Notes: generated by a model from the sequence alone, not told the origin. DNA of 64,000 nt from Clostridia bacterium (GCA_017465145.1 JAFTWU010000005.1:1-64000), one strand, 5' to 3'. Counted from the first letter of the stretch, positions 1-10,066 are shown. Numbers and translations are program-made.

Positions 1-16
1 ATAGGGAGCATAAATT

Positions 17-436
17 ATGATTTCAACTCGCGGTAGATACGCATTAAGGGTACTGATTGACATTGCCGAAAACAGTAACGGAAACTATATTCCGCTAAAC
101 GACATAGCAAGTCGCCAAGACATTTCGGAAAAGTATTTAGAAAGTATTTTAGTATTGCTCACGCGTGGAAACCTTTTAAACGGACTTCGTGGAAAAGGCG
201 GTGGATATAAACTCACCAAAGCGCCAGAAGAATATACTATGAAAAGTATTCTTACGATAACCGAAGGAACGCTTGCTCCCGTCGCTTGTCTTAAAGACGG
301 TGCAGAGCCTTGCTTAAAATCGTCAAGTTGTAAAACTCTTCCCGTTTGGCAAGGATTAAACAAAGCGATAACTGATTATTTGGAAAGCGTTACACTTGCC
401 GATATTATTGAAAAACCAGATAACTATTCAATTTAG
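17..436 (+). CDS. Rrf2-family transcriptional regulator (IscR/CymR type)
   Basis: A 139-residue protein that opens with MISTRGRYALRVLIDIA, the standard start of the Rrf2 winged-helix fold. Its recognition region (about residues 25-65) reads IPLNDIASRQDISEKYLESI and then GLRGKGGGYKL, the family's wing. Three cysteines at about 91, 99 and 105 sit where IscR-like members bind an Fe-S cluster, so a sensor of Fe-S or cysteine status is plausible; CymR members lack them. The gene stands alone before the Trp T-box and its target is not shown. The start follows a GGGAGCATAAATT ribosome site. Family is secure, ligand is inferred. Confidence 0.9.
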   Translation: MISTRGRYALRVLIDIAENSNGNYIPLNDIASRQDISEKYLESILVLLTRGNLLNGLRGKGGGYKLTKAPEEYTMKSILTITEGTLAPVACLKDGAEPCLKSSSCKTLPVWQGLNKAITDYLESVTLADIIEKPDNYSI

Positions 437-474
437 TATTATTAAAATTTTTTCTAAAAAATGTCTTTTAACAC

Positions 475-503
475 TTGACAAAGCATAAACCTAGTAATAT
501 AAT
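475..503 (+). promoter_or_regulatory. Promoter of the trpB2 T-box transcript
   Basis: TTGACA at 475-480 and TATAAT at 498-503 with a 17-base spacer, a perfect sigma-A type match. It lies directly upstream of the T-box leader. Confidence 0.85.
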
Positions 504-507
504 ATGT

Positions 508-800
508 AAAAATATTAAACCGTTGACGGAGAGTAAGTAAGTTTTATTTCCTTATCTCAAGAGAGTTGCAGATGGTGCGATTGCAACGTTAAGAGTAAAA
601 CTGAATGGACTCCTAAGGGCGAACGAAAGCGAAATTATTCGCAAGTAGCAATCGACGGGAACTGCACCCGTAAAAAGGCAGAGCGTATGTTGGTACGTGA
701 AAATAAGTGGGCTTATTTTATAGTAAGTCAATTTGGGTGGCACCACGGTAAGAATTTATCGTCCCGAAGAGTAGATTTTTCTACTTTTCGGGATTTTTAT
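508..800 (+). promoter_or_regulatory. T-box leader, predicted tRNA-Trp specificity
   Basis: The T-box core GGGTGGCACCACGG lies at 735-748 and pairs with the acceptor end of uncharged tRNA in this class. Stem I begins with a GGAGAGTAAGTAA-type K-turn region near 527, has an AGAGAGTTGC... distal arm and returns through GAGTAAAACTGAATGGACTCC. Aligned with the two other T-boxes in this window, the specifier triplet is TGG (about 606-608), the Trp codon. The leader ends in a terminator hairpin at 762-800. A Trp specifier fits the downstream trpB2 gene. The presence of a T-box is certain; the specifier is read by eye. Confidence 0.9.
762..800 (+). terminator. Regulated terminator of the Trp T-box
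   Basis: TCCCGAAGAGTAG / CTACTTTTCGGGA hairpin followed by TTTTTATTT. It is the alternative to the T-box antiterminator, so read-through depends on uncharged tRNA. Confidence 0.85.
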
Positions 801-816
801 TTATAAGGAATTTACT

Positions 817-882
817 ATGAACCAAAAAATTATATTTAGATGGCGGGATTTTCCCGCAAAAAATTATTCAATCTGCTTTTAA
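817..882 (+). CDS. Possible 21-residue leader peptide with one Trp
   Basis: ATG at 817 preceded by TAAGGA (spacing about 8) opens a 21-codon frame, MNQKIIFRWRDFPAKNYSICF, ending TAA at 880-882. It lies between the T-box terminator and trpB2 and contains a single Trp codon directly before a GCGGGA/TCCCGC hairpin. It could be a short translated leader or chance; no family is recognised. Confidence 0.25.
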   Translation: MNQKIIFRWRDFPAKNYSICF

Positions 883-917
883 TTACTAATATATAAAATA
901 ATAAGGAGAATAAAAAA

Positions 918-2291
918 ATGAAAAACCAAATTCCATACAAAATTTATTTAAATGAAACTGAACTTCCTAAGAAATGGTTAAATCTTAGAGCGTTTATGAA
1001 CAAAAAACCTGCGCCACTTCTTAACCCTGCAACCTTAAAACCTATGACCAAAGAAGAACTTTCAAGTGTTTTTTGTACTGAACTTGTAAACCAAGAGCTT
1101 GATGAAACCACCCCCTATATCGAAATTCCCAAAGAAATAAGAGAATTTTACAAAATGTATCGCCCTGCACCACTTGTTCGCGCGTATTGTTTGGAAAAGG
1201 CACTTGGCACGCCCGCCAAAATTTATTACAAATTTGAAGGAAACAACACTTCGGGCTCTCACAAACTCAATTCGGCAATAGCGCAAGCATATTACGCTAA
1301 AAAGCAAGGGCTTAAAGGCGTCACTACCGAAACGGGCGCCGGTCAATGGGGCACGGCTCTTTCTATGGCTTGTTCGTATTTCGGACTTGATTGCAAGGTC
1401 TTTATGGTAAAATGTTCTTACGAGCAAAAACCGTTTAGACGCGAAGTTATGAGAACTTACGGCGCTTTCGTTACTCCTTCGCCGTCAAACACTACCAACG
1501 TCGGCAGAAAGATTTTGGAAGAATTCCCCGAAACTACCGGCTCTCTCGGCTGCGCAATTTCCGAAGCCGTTGAAGCGGCGGTAACTTCCGACGGATACCG
1601 TTACGTTTTAGGCAGCGTGTTAAACCAAGTGCTTTTGCATCAATCGGTTATAGGCATTGAAACCAAAACCGCAATGGATAAATACGGAATTAAGCCCGAT
1701 ACGATTATAGGTTGCGCCGGTGGTGGATCTAACCTTGGCGGCTTAATTGCTCCGTTTATGGTAGAAAAACTGCAGGGTAAAGAAAATTATCAAATTATAG
1801 CAGTAGAGCCTGCGTCGTGTCCGTCGCTTACTCGCGGTAAATACGTATACGATTTCTGCGATACCGGCAAAGTTTGCCCTATGACAAAAATGTATACGCT
1901 CGGCTCTGGATTTATTCCATCAGCAAACCACGCGGGTGGACTTCGCTATCACGGTATGGCGTCTACACTTTCAGAACTTTACGACCAAGGACTTATGGAA
2001 GCGAGAGCGGTTGAACAAACTGAAGTGTTTAAGGCGGCAGAACAGTTTGCAAGAGTTGAAGGCATACTTCCCGCCCCCGAATCTTCACACGCGATTAGAG
2101 TTGCTATAGACGAAGCGTTAAAATGTAAAAAAACGGGCGAAGAAAAGACTATACTTTTCGGTTTAACGGGTACAGGATACTTTGATATGGTTGCTTACCA
2201 AAAATTCCACGACGGCGAAATGAGCGACTATATTCCTACCGACGAAGATTTACAAAAGGGTTTTGACGGAATACCTAAAATTAATTTATAA
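918..2291 (+). CDS. trpB: TrpB2-type tryptophan synthase beta chain (PLP-dependent)
   Basis: A 457-residue enzyme that condenses indole with L-serine to make tryptophan. Length and the N-terminal extension (LPKKWLNLRAFMNKKP, then an AYCLEKALGTPAKIYYKFEG region) are those of the TrpB2 branch rather than the roughly 400-residue TrpB1. The PLP lysine is K116 in TSGSHKLNSA, and the phosphate-binding loop is CAGGGSNLGG (about 266-275). No trpA or other trp gene lies nearby, so it probably scavenges free indole or works with a distant TrpA. The start has an AAGGAG ribosome site. Expression should rise when tRNA-Trp is uncharged, because a Trp-type T-box precedes it. Confidence 0.93.
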   Translation: MKNQIPYKIYLNETELPKKWLNLRAFMNKKPAPLLNPATLKPMTKEELSSVFCTELVNQELDETTPYIEIPKEIREFYKMYRPAPLVRAYCLEKALGTPAKIYYKFEGNNTSGSHKLNSAIAQAYYAKKQGLKGVTTETGAGQWGTALSMACSYFGLDCKVFMVKCSYEQKPFRREVMRTYGAFVTPSPSNTTNVGRKILEEFPETTGSLGCAISEAVEAAVTSDGYRYVLGSVLNQVLLHQSVIGIETKTAMDKYGIKPDTIIGCAGGGSNLGGLIAPFMVEKLQGKENYQIIAVEPASCPSLTRGKYVYDFCDTGKVCPMTKMYTLGSGFIPSANHAGGLRYHGMASTLSELYDQGLMEARAVEQTEVFKAAEQFARVEGILPAPESSHAIRVAIDEALKCKKTGEEKTILFGLTGTGYFDMVAYQKFHDGEMSDYIPTDEDLQKGFDGIPKINL

Positions 2292-2296
2292 CAACA

Positions 2297-2332
2297 AAAG
2301 AACGGACGGGCTTTTGCCTATCCGTTCTTTTT
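2297..2332. terminator. Bidirectional terminator between trpB2 and leuB
   Basis: AAGAACGGA and TCCGTTCTT arms followed by TTTTTT; convergent genes lie on both sides, so it can serve both. Confidence 0.8.
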
Positions 2333-2345
2333 TATCCGCTATGTA

Positions 2346-3416
2346 TTAAATTCTATCTCTAACAAGATCGCCCATTTTTTTGCAGCCTACTTTAATTTTA
2401 CCTTCTTGCATAATATCGCCCGTGCGGTAACCGTCGTCAAGCGTTTTGTTTACAGCAAATTCTATTGCATCGGCTTCTTCTTTCATATCAAAAGAATAGC
2501 GTAGCATCATTGCAACGGATAAAATAGTTCCAAGTGGGTTAGCAATATCTAATCCTGCAATATCAGGGGCAGAACCGTGAATAGGCTCGTACATACCGAG
2601 AGTTGTTGAAGAAAGAGATGCTGACGGCATCATACCGATTGAACCCGTAAGCATTGAAGCTTCGTCCGATAAAATATCTCCAAACATATTTTCAGTAACC
2701 AAAACGTCAAACTGCGTTGGGTTTTTGATTAGTTGCATTGCCGTGTTATCAACCAAAATATCACTATATTCTACTTCGGGATATTCTTCAGCTAAACGGT
2801 GCATAACCTTTCGCCAAAGTCTTGAAGTTTCTAAAACGTTTGCTTTATCAACGGACGCAAGTTTTTTGTTCCTTTTCATAGCCGTTTCAAAAGCCACCCT
2901 GCCGATACGCTCAATTTCACTTTCAGAATAAGGCATTATATCGGTTGCTAATACTTCGCCGTTTATAACTTCAGTTTTCTTTTCGCCAAAATATACACCG
3001 CCGGTAAGTTCTCTAACTATCAAAAGGTCTATACCGTTACCTACGATTTCTTGTTTTAATGGTGACGCATTAGCAAGTTGTGGAAAGAGCTTTGTCGGGC
3101 GCAAGTTTGCAAAAAGCCCAAGTTCTTTTCTAACTGCAAGGAGTGCTTTTTCAGGGCGGATATTACTAGGACAATTATCCCATTTAGGTCCACCGACAGC
3201 ACCTAATAAAACACTATCTGCATCTTTACATTTTTGCATGTTTTCGTCAGTTATAGGCACGCCGTATTTATCGATAGAGCAACCACCAATGTCTACGTAA
3301 GTATAATTAAAAGTATGCCCGAATTTTTCGCCAACTTTATCTAAAACTTTTATCGCTTCTCTAATAATTTCAGGACCTATTCCGTCACCCGATAAAACGG
3401 TAATGTTTTTATTCAT
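2346..3416 (-). CDS. leuB: 3-isopropylmalate dehydrogenase
   Basis: A 356-residue enzyme that oxidises and decarboxylates 3-isopropylmalate to 4-methyl-2-oxopentanoate with NAD+, the last leucine-specific step before transamination. The family start [13 protein letters not shown], the substrate loop [11 protein letters not shown] and the metal/cofactor region [17 protein letters not shown] and [11 protein letters not shown] are all present. It is the last gene of leuACDB, two bases after leuD, and ends at the shared terminator with trpB2. Length is normal. Confidence 0.97.
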   Translation of the reverse strand: MNKNITVLSGDGIGPEIIREAIKVLDKVGEKFGHTFNYTYVDIGGCSIDKYGVPITDENMQKCKDADSVLLGAVGGPKWDNCPSNIRPEKALLAVRKELGLFANLRPTKLFPQLANASPLKQEIVGNGIDLLIVRELTGGVYFGEKKTEVINGEVLATDIMPYSESEIERIGRVAFETAMKRNKKLASVDKANVLETSRLWRKVMHRLAEEYPEVEYSDILVDNTAMQLIKNPTQFDVLVTENMFGDILSDEASMLTGSIGMMPSASLSSTTLGMYEPIHGSAPDIAGLDIANPLGTILSVAMMLRYSFDMKEEADAIEFAVNKTLDDGYRTGDIMQEGKIKVGCKKMGDLVRDRI

Positions 3417-3418
3417 AA

Positions 3419-3904
3419 TTATTCTCCTTTTAAGGACGCTAACAGTCCACCTTTTCTAATAATGTTTTGAATAAATTCGGGGAAAGGTTGTGCTTTATAA
3501 GTTTTTCCCGTAGTAATATCGGTTATAAGACCGGTATCAAAGTCAACGCTAACTTCGTCGCCTGCGTTAATTTCTTCAGCCGCTTGTTCACATTCTAAAA
3601 TAGGAAGTCCTATATTTATTGCGTTGCGATAAAAAATGCGTGCAAAACTTTTAGCGATAACGCAACCCGTTCCACAAGTTTTAATAACGAGTGGTGCGTG
3701 TTCACGAGAAGATCCACAGCCAAAGTTATAGCCTGCAACTATAACGTCGCCCACGCTTACTTTTTTAACGAACTCCGTGTCAATATCTTCCATACAATGA
3801 AGCGCAAGTTCTTTTGCGTTAGAAGTATTAAGATAACGAGCAGGAATTATAACGTCCGTATCTACGTTATCAGGATATTTAAAAACTTTACCTTTAGTAT
3901 TCAT
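3419..3904 (-). CDS. leuD: 3-isopropylmalate dehydratase small subunit
   Basis: A 161-residue swivelling subunit of isopropylmalate isomerase. It shows [14 protein letters not shown], the active-site loop [17 protein letters not shown] and [16 protein letters not shown]. The short form (about 160 residues) pairs with the 419-residue LeuC type found upstream, as in archaea and many Clostridia. The AAGGAG site overlaps the end of leuC, which implies translational coupling. Confidence 0.96.
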   Translation of the reverse strand: MNTKGKVFKYPDNVDTDVIIPARYLNTSNAKELALHCMEDIDTEFVKKVSVGDVIVAGYNFGCGSSREHAPLVIKTCGTGCVIAKSFARIFYRNAINIGLPILECEQAAEEINAGDEVSVDFDTGLITDITTGKTYKAQPFPEFIQNIIRKGGLLASLKGE

Positions 3905-3905
3905 T

Positions 3906-5165
3906 TTAGTTCTCCTTTGGATTTGTAATATATCCCGTAATAGCGCTTGCTGCCGCAGTTAACGGACTTGCAAGGTAAACTTCGCTCTTAACGTGTCCCA
4001 TACGACCAACGAAATTTCTATTTGTCGTTGCGATACAACGTTCGCCTTCTGCCAAAATTCCCATATATCCACCAAGACAAGGTCCACAAGTAGGGGTAGA
4101 AACTACTGCTCCTGCGTCAATAAACGCTGTAATGTAACCCTTTTCCACACACTCTTTATATATTTGCATAGTTGCAGGTATTATTATACAACGTACGCCG
4201 TCTGCAACCTTTTGACCTTTTAACACGTTATACGCCGCTTGCATATCTTCCATTCTACCGTTAGTACAACTACCGATAACTACTTGGTCGATTTTAATAT
4301 CACCTAATTCACTTGCAGGGTGAGTATTTTCGGGAAGATGTGGACAAGCAACCGTAGGAACGATTTTATTTAAATCAATATCTATAACTTTTTCGTATTC
4401 AGCGTCTTCATCCGCAGAGAAAATGGCAGGTTTTCTTTCACTTCTGCCGTTTAAGTACTCAATTGTTTTTTCATCCACGGGGAAGATTCCGTTTTTAGCG
4501 CCTGCTTCTATTGCCATATTGCAAATACAAAGTCTATCGTCCATAGATAAACTGCTTACGCCATCGCCCGTAAATTCCATACTTTTATAGAGTGCACCGT
4601 CAACACCTATCATACCTATAATTGTAAGTATAACGTCTTTACCACTACAATTTTTATTAAGTTTGCCCGAAAGGTTAAATTTTATTGCCGACGGAACCTT
4701 AAACCAAGCCGTTCCCGTTGCCATACCTGCCGCCATATCCGTACTGCCAACACCTGTGGAAAAAGCACCTAATGCACCGTAAGTACAAGTATGACTGTCT
4801 GCACCGATTATACAATCGCCCGCAGTTACAACGCCTTGTTCGGGAAGTAGTGCGTGTTCTATACCCATTTTGCCAACGTCGTAAAAATGGCTTACGCAAT
4901 GTGAACAAGCAAATTCTCGACATTGTTTACTTTGTTCTGCCGCTTTAATATCTTTATTTGGGACAAAGTGGTCTAAAACTATTGCGATTTTATCTTTATC
5001 AAAAACCTTATCAAATCCCGCTTTTGTAAATTCATTTACCGCAACGGGAGTAGTTATATCGTTGCCAAGAACTATATCAAGTTTAGCGCTGATAAGTTGT
5101 CCCGAAACGACTTTATCTAATCCTGCGTGAAAAGCAAGAATTTTTTGAGTCATAGTCATACCCAT
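3906..5165 (-). CDS. leuC: 3-isopropylmalate dehydratase large subunit
   Basis: A 419-residue [4Fe-4S] aconitase-family subunit that isomerises 2-isopropylmalate to 3-isopropylmalate. Cluster cysteines are seen in [14 protein letters not shown] (about 300) and [13 protein letters not shown] (about 360). [23 protein letters not shown] is the family signature. This is the shorter archaeal/clostridial LeuC type. It starts four bases after leuA with an AAGGAGA ribosome site. Confidence 0.97.
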   Translation of the reverse strand: MGMTMTQKILAFHAGLDKVVSGQLISAKLDIVLGNDITTPVAVNEFTKAGFDKVFDKDKIAIVLDHFVPNKDIKAAEQSKQCREFACSHCVSHFYDVGKMGIEHALLPEQGVVTAGDCIIGADSHTCTYGALGAFSTGVGSTDMAAGMATGTAWFKVPSAIKFNLSGKLNKNCSGKDVILTIIGMIGVDGALYKSMEFTGDGVSSLSMDDRLCICNMAIEAGAKNGIFPVDEKTIEYLNGRSERKPAIFSADEDAEYEKVIDIDLNKIVPTVACPHLPENTHPASELGDIKIDQVVIGSCTNGRMEDMQAAYNVLKGQKVADGVRCIIIPATMQIYKECVEKGYITAFIDAGAVVSTPTCGPCLGGYMGILAEGERCIATTNRNFVGRMGHVKSEVYLASPLTAAASAITGYITNPKEN

Positions 5166-5169
5166 AACG

Positions 5170-6840
5170 TTATTCTCCTTTAATCAAATTATGATAAGCA
5201 CTTAAGAGTGCGTTTATATTAGCCTTCATTACGTCAGTATCAGTGCCTGCGCCCCAATACATTTTGCCGTCAATTCTTTCAAGTCCTATGTATGATGCAG
5301 CCATACTTCTTGAACCATCGCCTTGCATACTGTGTTGAGTGTAAACTTGAAGAGTATATTCTTCGCCCGTAAATTCGTGGAGAGCATTATTTATTGCACT
5401 TAAAAATCCGTTACCTTCTGCTTCAATTTCAGTTTCTTCACCGTTTTTAACGAAAGAAACGTTGACTTTTACAACTTCATTTTCTCTTATGAAGTCAAAA
5501 TCATTTATTTCTATTTCGCAAGGAACGTTAAGATATTTTTCAGTAAAAATATTTAAAACTTCGTTAGGTTTAAGTTCTTTGTGTTCGTGGTCGGAAACGT
5601 TTTTACACGTATAACTAAAGTGTTCTCTCATTTTGGCAGGAAGATTATAGCCGAAAGTTTGTTCAAGCAAGTATCCGATTCCGCCTTTACCACTTTGAGA
5701 ATTAACTCTAATCACGTCTGCGTCGTAAGTTCTTCCAATATCTTTCGGGTCGATAGGGAGATAAGGAACAGTCCATTCGTGTAAGTTGTTTTTAACTCTA
5801 TATTTCATACCTTTTGCAATAGCGTCTTGGTGACTGCCCGAAAACGCTGCAAATACTAATGCGCCTGCGTACGGTGAACGTTCGTAAACGTGCATACGGG
5901 TACATTTTTCGTATTCTTCAACTAAATAAGTCATATCCGAAAAATCAAGTTTAGGGTCAACACCGTGCGAATACATATTCATTGCAAGCGTGATTATATC
6001 AACGTTGCCCGTTCTTTCGCCGTTGCCGAAAAGCGTTCCTTCAACTCTATCTGCGCCTGCAAGTAAAGCAAGTTCGGTATCAGCCACACCCGTACCTCTA
6101 TCGTTGTGTGGGTGAAGGGATAGGGTAACGTATTCACGGTATTTTAAGTTTTCACTAATATATTCAACTTGACTTGCGTAAACGTGTGGCAAACTCATTT
6201 CTACCGTAACGGGAAGATTTATTATAACGTTATTATTTTTGCTTGGCTCTAATACGTCTAAAACAGCGTTGCAAACTTCTAAAGCGTATTCAGGTTCCGT
6301 TCCCGTAAAACTTTCGGGAGAATACTCAAAACGGAAGTTGCCTTCGTATTCACTTGCAAGTTGCTTAACGAGTTTTGCGCCGTCAACGGCAATCTTTTTA
6401 ATTTCTTCTTTAGACTTTTTGAAAACTTGTTCACGTTGCGCAACGCTTACCGAATTATAAAAGTGAATTATTGCGCTTGGCGCGCCTTTACACGCTTCAA
6501 AAGTCTTTCTAATAATATGTTCTCTACATTGCGTTAACACTTGAACGGTTACGTCAGAAGGAATCATATTATTATCAATAAGCGTTCTTAAGAATTCGTA
6601 TTCCGTTTCACTTGCAGCGGGGAAACCTACTTCAATTTCCTTAAAACCAACTTTCAGTAAAACGTTATAAAATTCTAATTTTTCTTCTAAGCTCATTGGT
6701 ATAACTAAACTTTGATTGCCGTCACGCATATCAACGCTACACCAAACGGGCGCTTTTTCAATATGGTCTTTTTCTACCCATTTAACGTGTTTTCCGGGTG
6801 CGGGATAATATCCCACGTTGTACTTTTTTGCATCCATCAT
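5170..6840 (-). CDS. leuA: 2-isopropylmalate synthase (long LeuA2 type)
   Basis: A 556-residue enzyme that condenses acetyl-CoA with 2-oxoisovalerate, the committed step of leucine synthesis. The TIM-barrel start [17 protein letters not shown] carries the metal Asp, [19 protein letters not shown] carries the HxN metal site, and [17 protein letters not shown] follows. A C-terminal regulatory domain (about 430-556) would bind leucine. Length and the [21 protein letters not shown] start match the long LeuA form of actinobacteria and some Firmicutes, not the 510-residue form. First gene of the operon, behind a Leu T-box. Confidence 0.97.
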   Translation of the reverse strand: MMDAKKYNVGYYPAPGKHVKWVEKDHIEKAPVWCSVDMRDGNQSLVIPMSLEEKLEFYNVLLKVGFKEIEVGFPAASETEYEFLRTLIDNNMIPSDVTVQVLTQCREHIIRKTFEACKGAPSAIIHFYNSVSVAQREQVFKKSKEEIKKIAVDGAKLVKQLASEYEGNFRFEYSPESFTGTEPEYALEVCNAVLDVLEPSKNNNVIINLPVTVEMSLPHVYASQVEYISENLKYREYVTLSLHPHNDRGTGVADTELALLAGADRVEGTLFGNGERTGNVDIITLAMNMYSHGVDPKLDFSDMTYLVEEYEKCTRMHVYERSPYAGALVFAAFSGSHQDAIAKGMKYRVKNNLHEWTVPYLPIDPKDIGRTYDADVIRVNSQSGKGGIGYLLEQTFGYNLPAKMREHFSYTCKNVSDHEHKELKPNEVLNIFTEKYLNVPCEIEINDFDFIRENEVVKVNVSFVKNGEETEIEAEGNGFLSAINNALHEFTGEEYTLQVYTQHSMQGDGSRSMAASYIGLERIDGKMYWGAGTDTDVMKANINALLSAYHNLIKGE

Positions 6841-6902
6841 AATAACACCTCAAAAATTTATTTTATAACTACTATGGATAAGCTTGAATTAGAAAAATAA
6901 AA

Positions 6903-7160
6903 AAACCCGTCTCCAAGCTTTTTGCTTTGAGACGGGTATAAAATACTCGCGGTACCACTCAAATTATGGAAAAATTTCCATCACCTTATCGGAATCCAAC
7001 AATTCCTATGCACTAACGTAGCAAACACGGGAAACGCCTACTTGTTATCTTTCGGGCTCCGGCTCGGAAGGGAGAAGTCTTAAAACCTTTTTATCGATTC
7101 ACACCAAACATCGACTCTCTGAAAAATCAGTTAAAAGACGAATCTTCGTCACAGCTTTTA
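6903..7160 (-). promoter_or_regulatory. T-box leader, predicted tRNA-Leu specificity
   Basis: Read on the minus strand, the core GAGTGGTACCGCG is at 6948-6960. The terminator is at 6905-6937 (ACCCGTCTC... with GAGACGGGT, then a T-run). Stem I contains the AGAGAGTCGATG / GGTGTGAATCGAT arm. Aligned with the ilv and trp T-boxes, the specifier is CTC, a Leu codon, as used in other leu leaders. This leader and the one at 15032-15310 are close paralogues. Confidence 0.92.
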
Positions 7161-7169
7161 TTTGACTAA

Positions 7170-7198
7170 ATTATAGTCTTATGAAATTTGTTTGTCAA
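7170..7198 (-). promoter_or_regulatory. Promoter of the leu operon
   Basis: On the minus strand TTGACA (7193-7198) and TATAAT (7170-7175) are separated by 17 bases, directly before the T-box. Confidence 0.85.
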
Positions 7199-7290
7199 TT
7201 AATTTTAAGATGATTTCTGAAATTTTTTGTTTTTTATACCGTCTCATTTAGTAGTATATAAAATGAAAAAATTATAATTTTGTTTTTATT

Positions 7291-7662
7291 CTAAACAATC
7301 GCAACGACTTCGACTTCTACAAGCGCACCTTTTGGCAAATCTTTAACAGCCACACAAGAACGTGCAGGAGCGTTAATTATATACTTTGCATAAACTTCGT
7401 TAAAAGCAGAGAAATCGTTTATATCTGCTAAAAAACAAGTGGTTTTAACAGCGTTATCAAGTGAAGTTCCCGCTGATTTTAATACTTCAGATAGATTTTT
7501 CATAACTTGTTCGCTTTGTTCTTTTATATCCTTTCCGACAATTACACCACTTTCGGGATTTAATGGAATTTGTCCCGACGTGTAAACCAAGCCGTTTACG
7601 ACAATCGCTTGCGAATAAGGTCCTATTGCTTTCGGCGCTTTATCAGTACTTACTTTTTTCAT
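7291..7662 (-). CDS. ridA: RidA family enamine/imine deaminase
   Basis: A 123-residue protein with AIGPYSQAIVVNGLVYTSGQIPLNPESG, PARSCVAVKDLPKGALVEVE and the conserved Arg in ARSCV. RidA hydrolyses reactive enamine/imine intermediates released by PLP dehydratases such as IlvA, protecting other PLP enzymes. Its position 14 bases after ilvA, as the last gene of the ilv operon, fits that job exactly. Confidence 0.95.
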   Translation of the reverse strand: MKKVSTDKAPKAIGPYSQAIVVNGLVYTSGQIPLNPESGVIVGKDIKEQSEQVMKNLSEVLKSAGTSLDNAVKTTCFLADINDFSAFNEVYAKYIINAPARSCVAVKDLPKGALVEVEVVAIV

Positions 7663-7675
7663 TTCCGTTTCTCCT

Positions 7676-8878
7676 TTAATTAACTATTTTAATACCAAAA
7701 TCGGTAAGTGCTTTCTTGATTTTTTCTATATGTTCGTGATTTCTCGTTTCTAAACTTAATCTTAAATAACAACCGTTTACGTCAGAGCCTTCATTACTGT
7801 GTTCGTGATGAACTGCCGTAACGTTTCCACCTTGTTCGGCAATAATCTTTGAAACGTTTAGAAGTTGTCCCGGTTTGTCAACGAGTTCAATGTTAAGGTG
7901 GCAACTTCTTCCACTCATTACAAGTCCTCTGGTTATGACACGTGAAAGTATAGTAACGTCAATATTTCCACCCGATAAAATGCATACTGCTTTTTTACCT
8001 TCGATAGGGAGTTTACCAAACATAGCAGCGGCTACTGCAACTGCGCCTGCGCCTTCGGTAACGAGTTTATGTTGTTCCATAAGCGCTAAAATTGCAGCAG
8101 ATACTTCGTCGTCGGTAACGGTCACGATTTCATCAACGTATTTAGAACATATATCGTACGTAAGTGAGCCCGGTTGTTTTACTGCAATGCCGTCTGCGAT
8201 AGTAAACACCGAATCAAGTTTTTCAATATGCCCGTCGTGAATAGAGTTAGCCATTGACGGAGCGCCTTGCGCTTGAACACCGTAAACTTTTATATTCGGA
8301 TTTAGGCTTTTAATGGTGTACGCTATACCTGAAATAAGTCCACCGCCACCAATAGGAACGATAACCGCTTGCATATCGGGAATTTGCTCGTAGAGTTCAA
8401 GAGCAATAGTTCCTTGTCCTGCGATTACGTCTGGGTCGTCGAAAGGATGAATAAACGTATATCCTTTTTCGTCACGAAGTGATAATGCTTTTTGATATGC
8501 GTCGTCGTAAACGCCTTCTACCAAACAAATTTCCGCACCGTAACTTTTAGTTGCTTCCACCTTTGAAATAGGGGCTGTGTCAGGCAGACAAATAACTGAT
8601 TTTATACCGTTCTTTTGTGCTGCGAGCGCAACGCCTTGTGCGTGATTACCTGCTGAACAAGCAACTACGCCACGTTCTTTTTCTTCATTTGTTAATTGCG
8701 ACATTTTGTAATATGCACCACGCACCTTAAAAGAACCGGTTATTTGTAAGTTTTCCGTTTTTAGATATAGGTCAACGCCTTCTTTAAGTTTTGGAGCATA
8801 TAGAACGTCGGTTTCTCTAACTACGTTTTTTAATACGTAATTTGCTTTATACACGTTGTCAAGAGTTAATTTTTTCAT
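7676..8878 (-). CDS. ilvA: Threonine ammonia-lyase (threonine dehydratase)
   Basis: A 400-residue PLP enzyme converting threonine to 2-oxobutanoate, the entry to isoleucine synthesis. The PLP lysine lies in ITGSFKVRGAYYKM (about 51), and the phosphate loop is PIGGGGLISG. A single C-terminal ACT-like domain (about 325-400, LNIELVDKPGQLLNVSKIIAEQGGNV) makes this the short ACT type rather than the long two-domain E. coli form. It is preceded by the DUF815 ATPase and followed by ridA. Confidence 0.95.
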   Translation of the reverse strand: MKKLTLDNVYKANYVLKNVVRETDVLYAPKLKEGVDLYLKTENLQITGSFKVRGAYYKMSQLTNEEKERGVVACSAGNHAQGVALAAQKNGIKSVICLPDTAPISKVEATKSYGAEICLVEGVYDDAYQKALSLRDEKGYTFIHPFDDPDVIAGQGTIALELYEQIPDMQAVIVPIGGGGLISGIAYTIKSLNPNIKVYGVQAQGAPSMANSIHDGHIEKLDSVFTIADGIAVKQPGSLTYDICSKYVDEIVTVTDDEVSAAILALMEQHKLVTEGAGAVAVAAAMFGKLPIEGKKAVCILSGGNIDVTILSRVITRGLVMSGRSCHLNIELVDKPGQLLNVSKIIAEQGGNVTAVHHEHSNEGSDVNGCYLRLSLETRNHEHIEKIKKALTDFGIKIVN

Positions 8879-8886
8879 TTTTACAC

Positions 8887-10065
8887 CTATAATAGACTGT
8901 TAATAAATTGTTCCGCCGCTCTTGGTGAACGACTTCCTTTGCTTAAAGCAAACGCTTCGGCTTTAACTAATAAATCTTCGCTTACGTTTATGCCTGATTT
9001 TTGTGCGAGAATTTTTACGATATTTAAGTAAAGTTCTTTGTTCGGCTTTTGGAAATATACCGTGAGCCCAAATCTATCGGATAAAGATAAAAGTTCTTGC
9101 ATAGTATCGTTCCTATGAACGTCATCAGTAGAGTTCCTATCCGCAAAACTTTCCTTAATTATATGTTTTCGATTGCTCGTTGCGTAAATTACTGCGTTGT
9201 TTGCTTTTTTGGATGCAGAGCCTTCTAACGCTGCCTTTAACATACTGAACGAATCGTCGTTTTTATTGAAGGATAAATCGTCTATAAAAATAATAAATTT
9301 TAACGGATTATCGGCGATTTTACCCATAACGGATGCAAGCGATAGAAGTTGGTCTTTTCTAATTTCTATAAGCCTTAAACCGTCTTTATAAAAATGGTTT
9401 ACACAAGCTTTTACCGTTGACGATTTTCCCGTACCTGCATCACCACAAAGCAAAACGTTTGCGGCGGGGCGACCTTCTAAAAGTGCTTTGGTGTTTTCTA
9501 AAACTTGATTTCTTTCGTCTTCGTAGCCAACAAATGAATCTAATTTTATTTCATCTGCCGATTCAACGGGAATTATCTCGCCATCTACCACCTTAAACAT
9601 TTCTGAAGAAGCAAAAATTCCATATCCGTATTTATCAACGTTTTTAATTCGCTTTTTATATTCAAAAACAAAATCTATTCTTTTGTTTTTGAATTTTGGC
9701 ACGTATTCGAAAATTACGTCTTGAGTTAGTTCTTTTTCGTCAAGTTCAGTTAAACTTGATAAGAGTTTCAACTCTTCTATGGCGTTTTCCATAATACTAG
9801 AGTCTATCTTTTTCTTTTTTGCTACGCTAACTATGTAATAGTTTTCATCTTCAAAAATAGCACGGGATAAAAACTCAGAAAAAGAGTTTCCGTAAACCCC
9901 TAGAGAATAAACGAACTCGCCGTAAAGACTTGCTTTTTCAATCACGTCAACTTCACTTTTTAAATAATTTATTAAATTTTTAAGCGGAACTTCATTAATT
10001 AAGTTTCTAAATACGCTTAGTGTTAATAATTTTTTCGCCAAGTTTTTTTGTTCTTCTTTTTTCAT
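8887..10065 (-). CDS. DUF815-type AAA+ ATPase
   Basis: About 392 residues from the ATG at 10065; a TTG in frame at 10077 would overlap ilvD. The N-terminal half is helical and not recognised. The C-terminal half has Walker A LCGDAGTGKSSTVKA, Walker B KFIIFIDDLSF, a sensor-1-like YATSNRKHI and an arginine-rich tail (SKGSRSPRAAEQF). This is the DUF815 group of AAA+ proteins, whose role is unknown. It sits inside the ilv operon, four bases after the ilvD stop and eight before ilvA, so it is surely co-transcribed. I chose the ATG because a GAAGG site lies just upstream. Confidence 0.85.
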   Translation of the reverse strand: MKKEEQKNLAKKLLTLSVFRNLINEVPLKNLINYLKSEVDVIEKASLYGEFVYSLGVYGNSFSEFLSRAIFEDENYYIVSVAKKKKIDSSIMENAIEELKLLSSLTELDEKELTQDVIFEYVPKFKNKRIDFVFEYKKRIKNVDKYGYGIFASSEMFKVVDGEIIPVESADEIKLDSFVGYEDERNQVLENTKALLEGRPAANVLLCGDAGTGKSSTVKACVNHFYKDGLRLIEIRKDQLLSLASVMGKIADNPLKFIIFIDDLSFNKNDDSFSMLKAALEGSASKKANNAVIYATSNRKHIIKESFADRNSTDDVHRNDTMQELLSLSDRFGLTVYFQKPNKELYLNIVKILAQKSGINVSEDLLVKAEAFALSKGSRSPRAAEQFINSLL

Positions 10066-10066
10066 T

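Noticed and set aside
552..746. Minus-strand ORF over the Trp leader
   Set aside because: It lies wholly inside the T-box and lacks any protein features.
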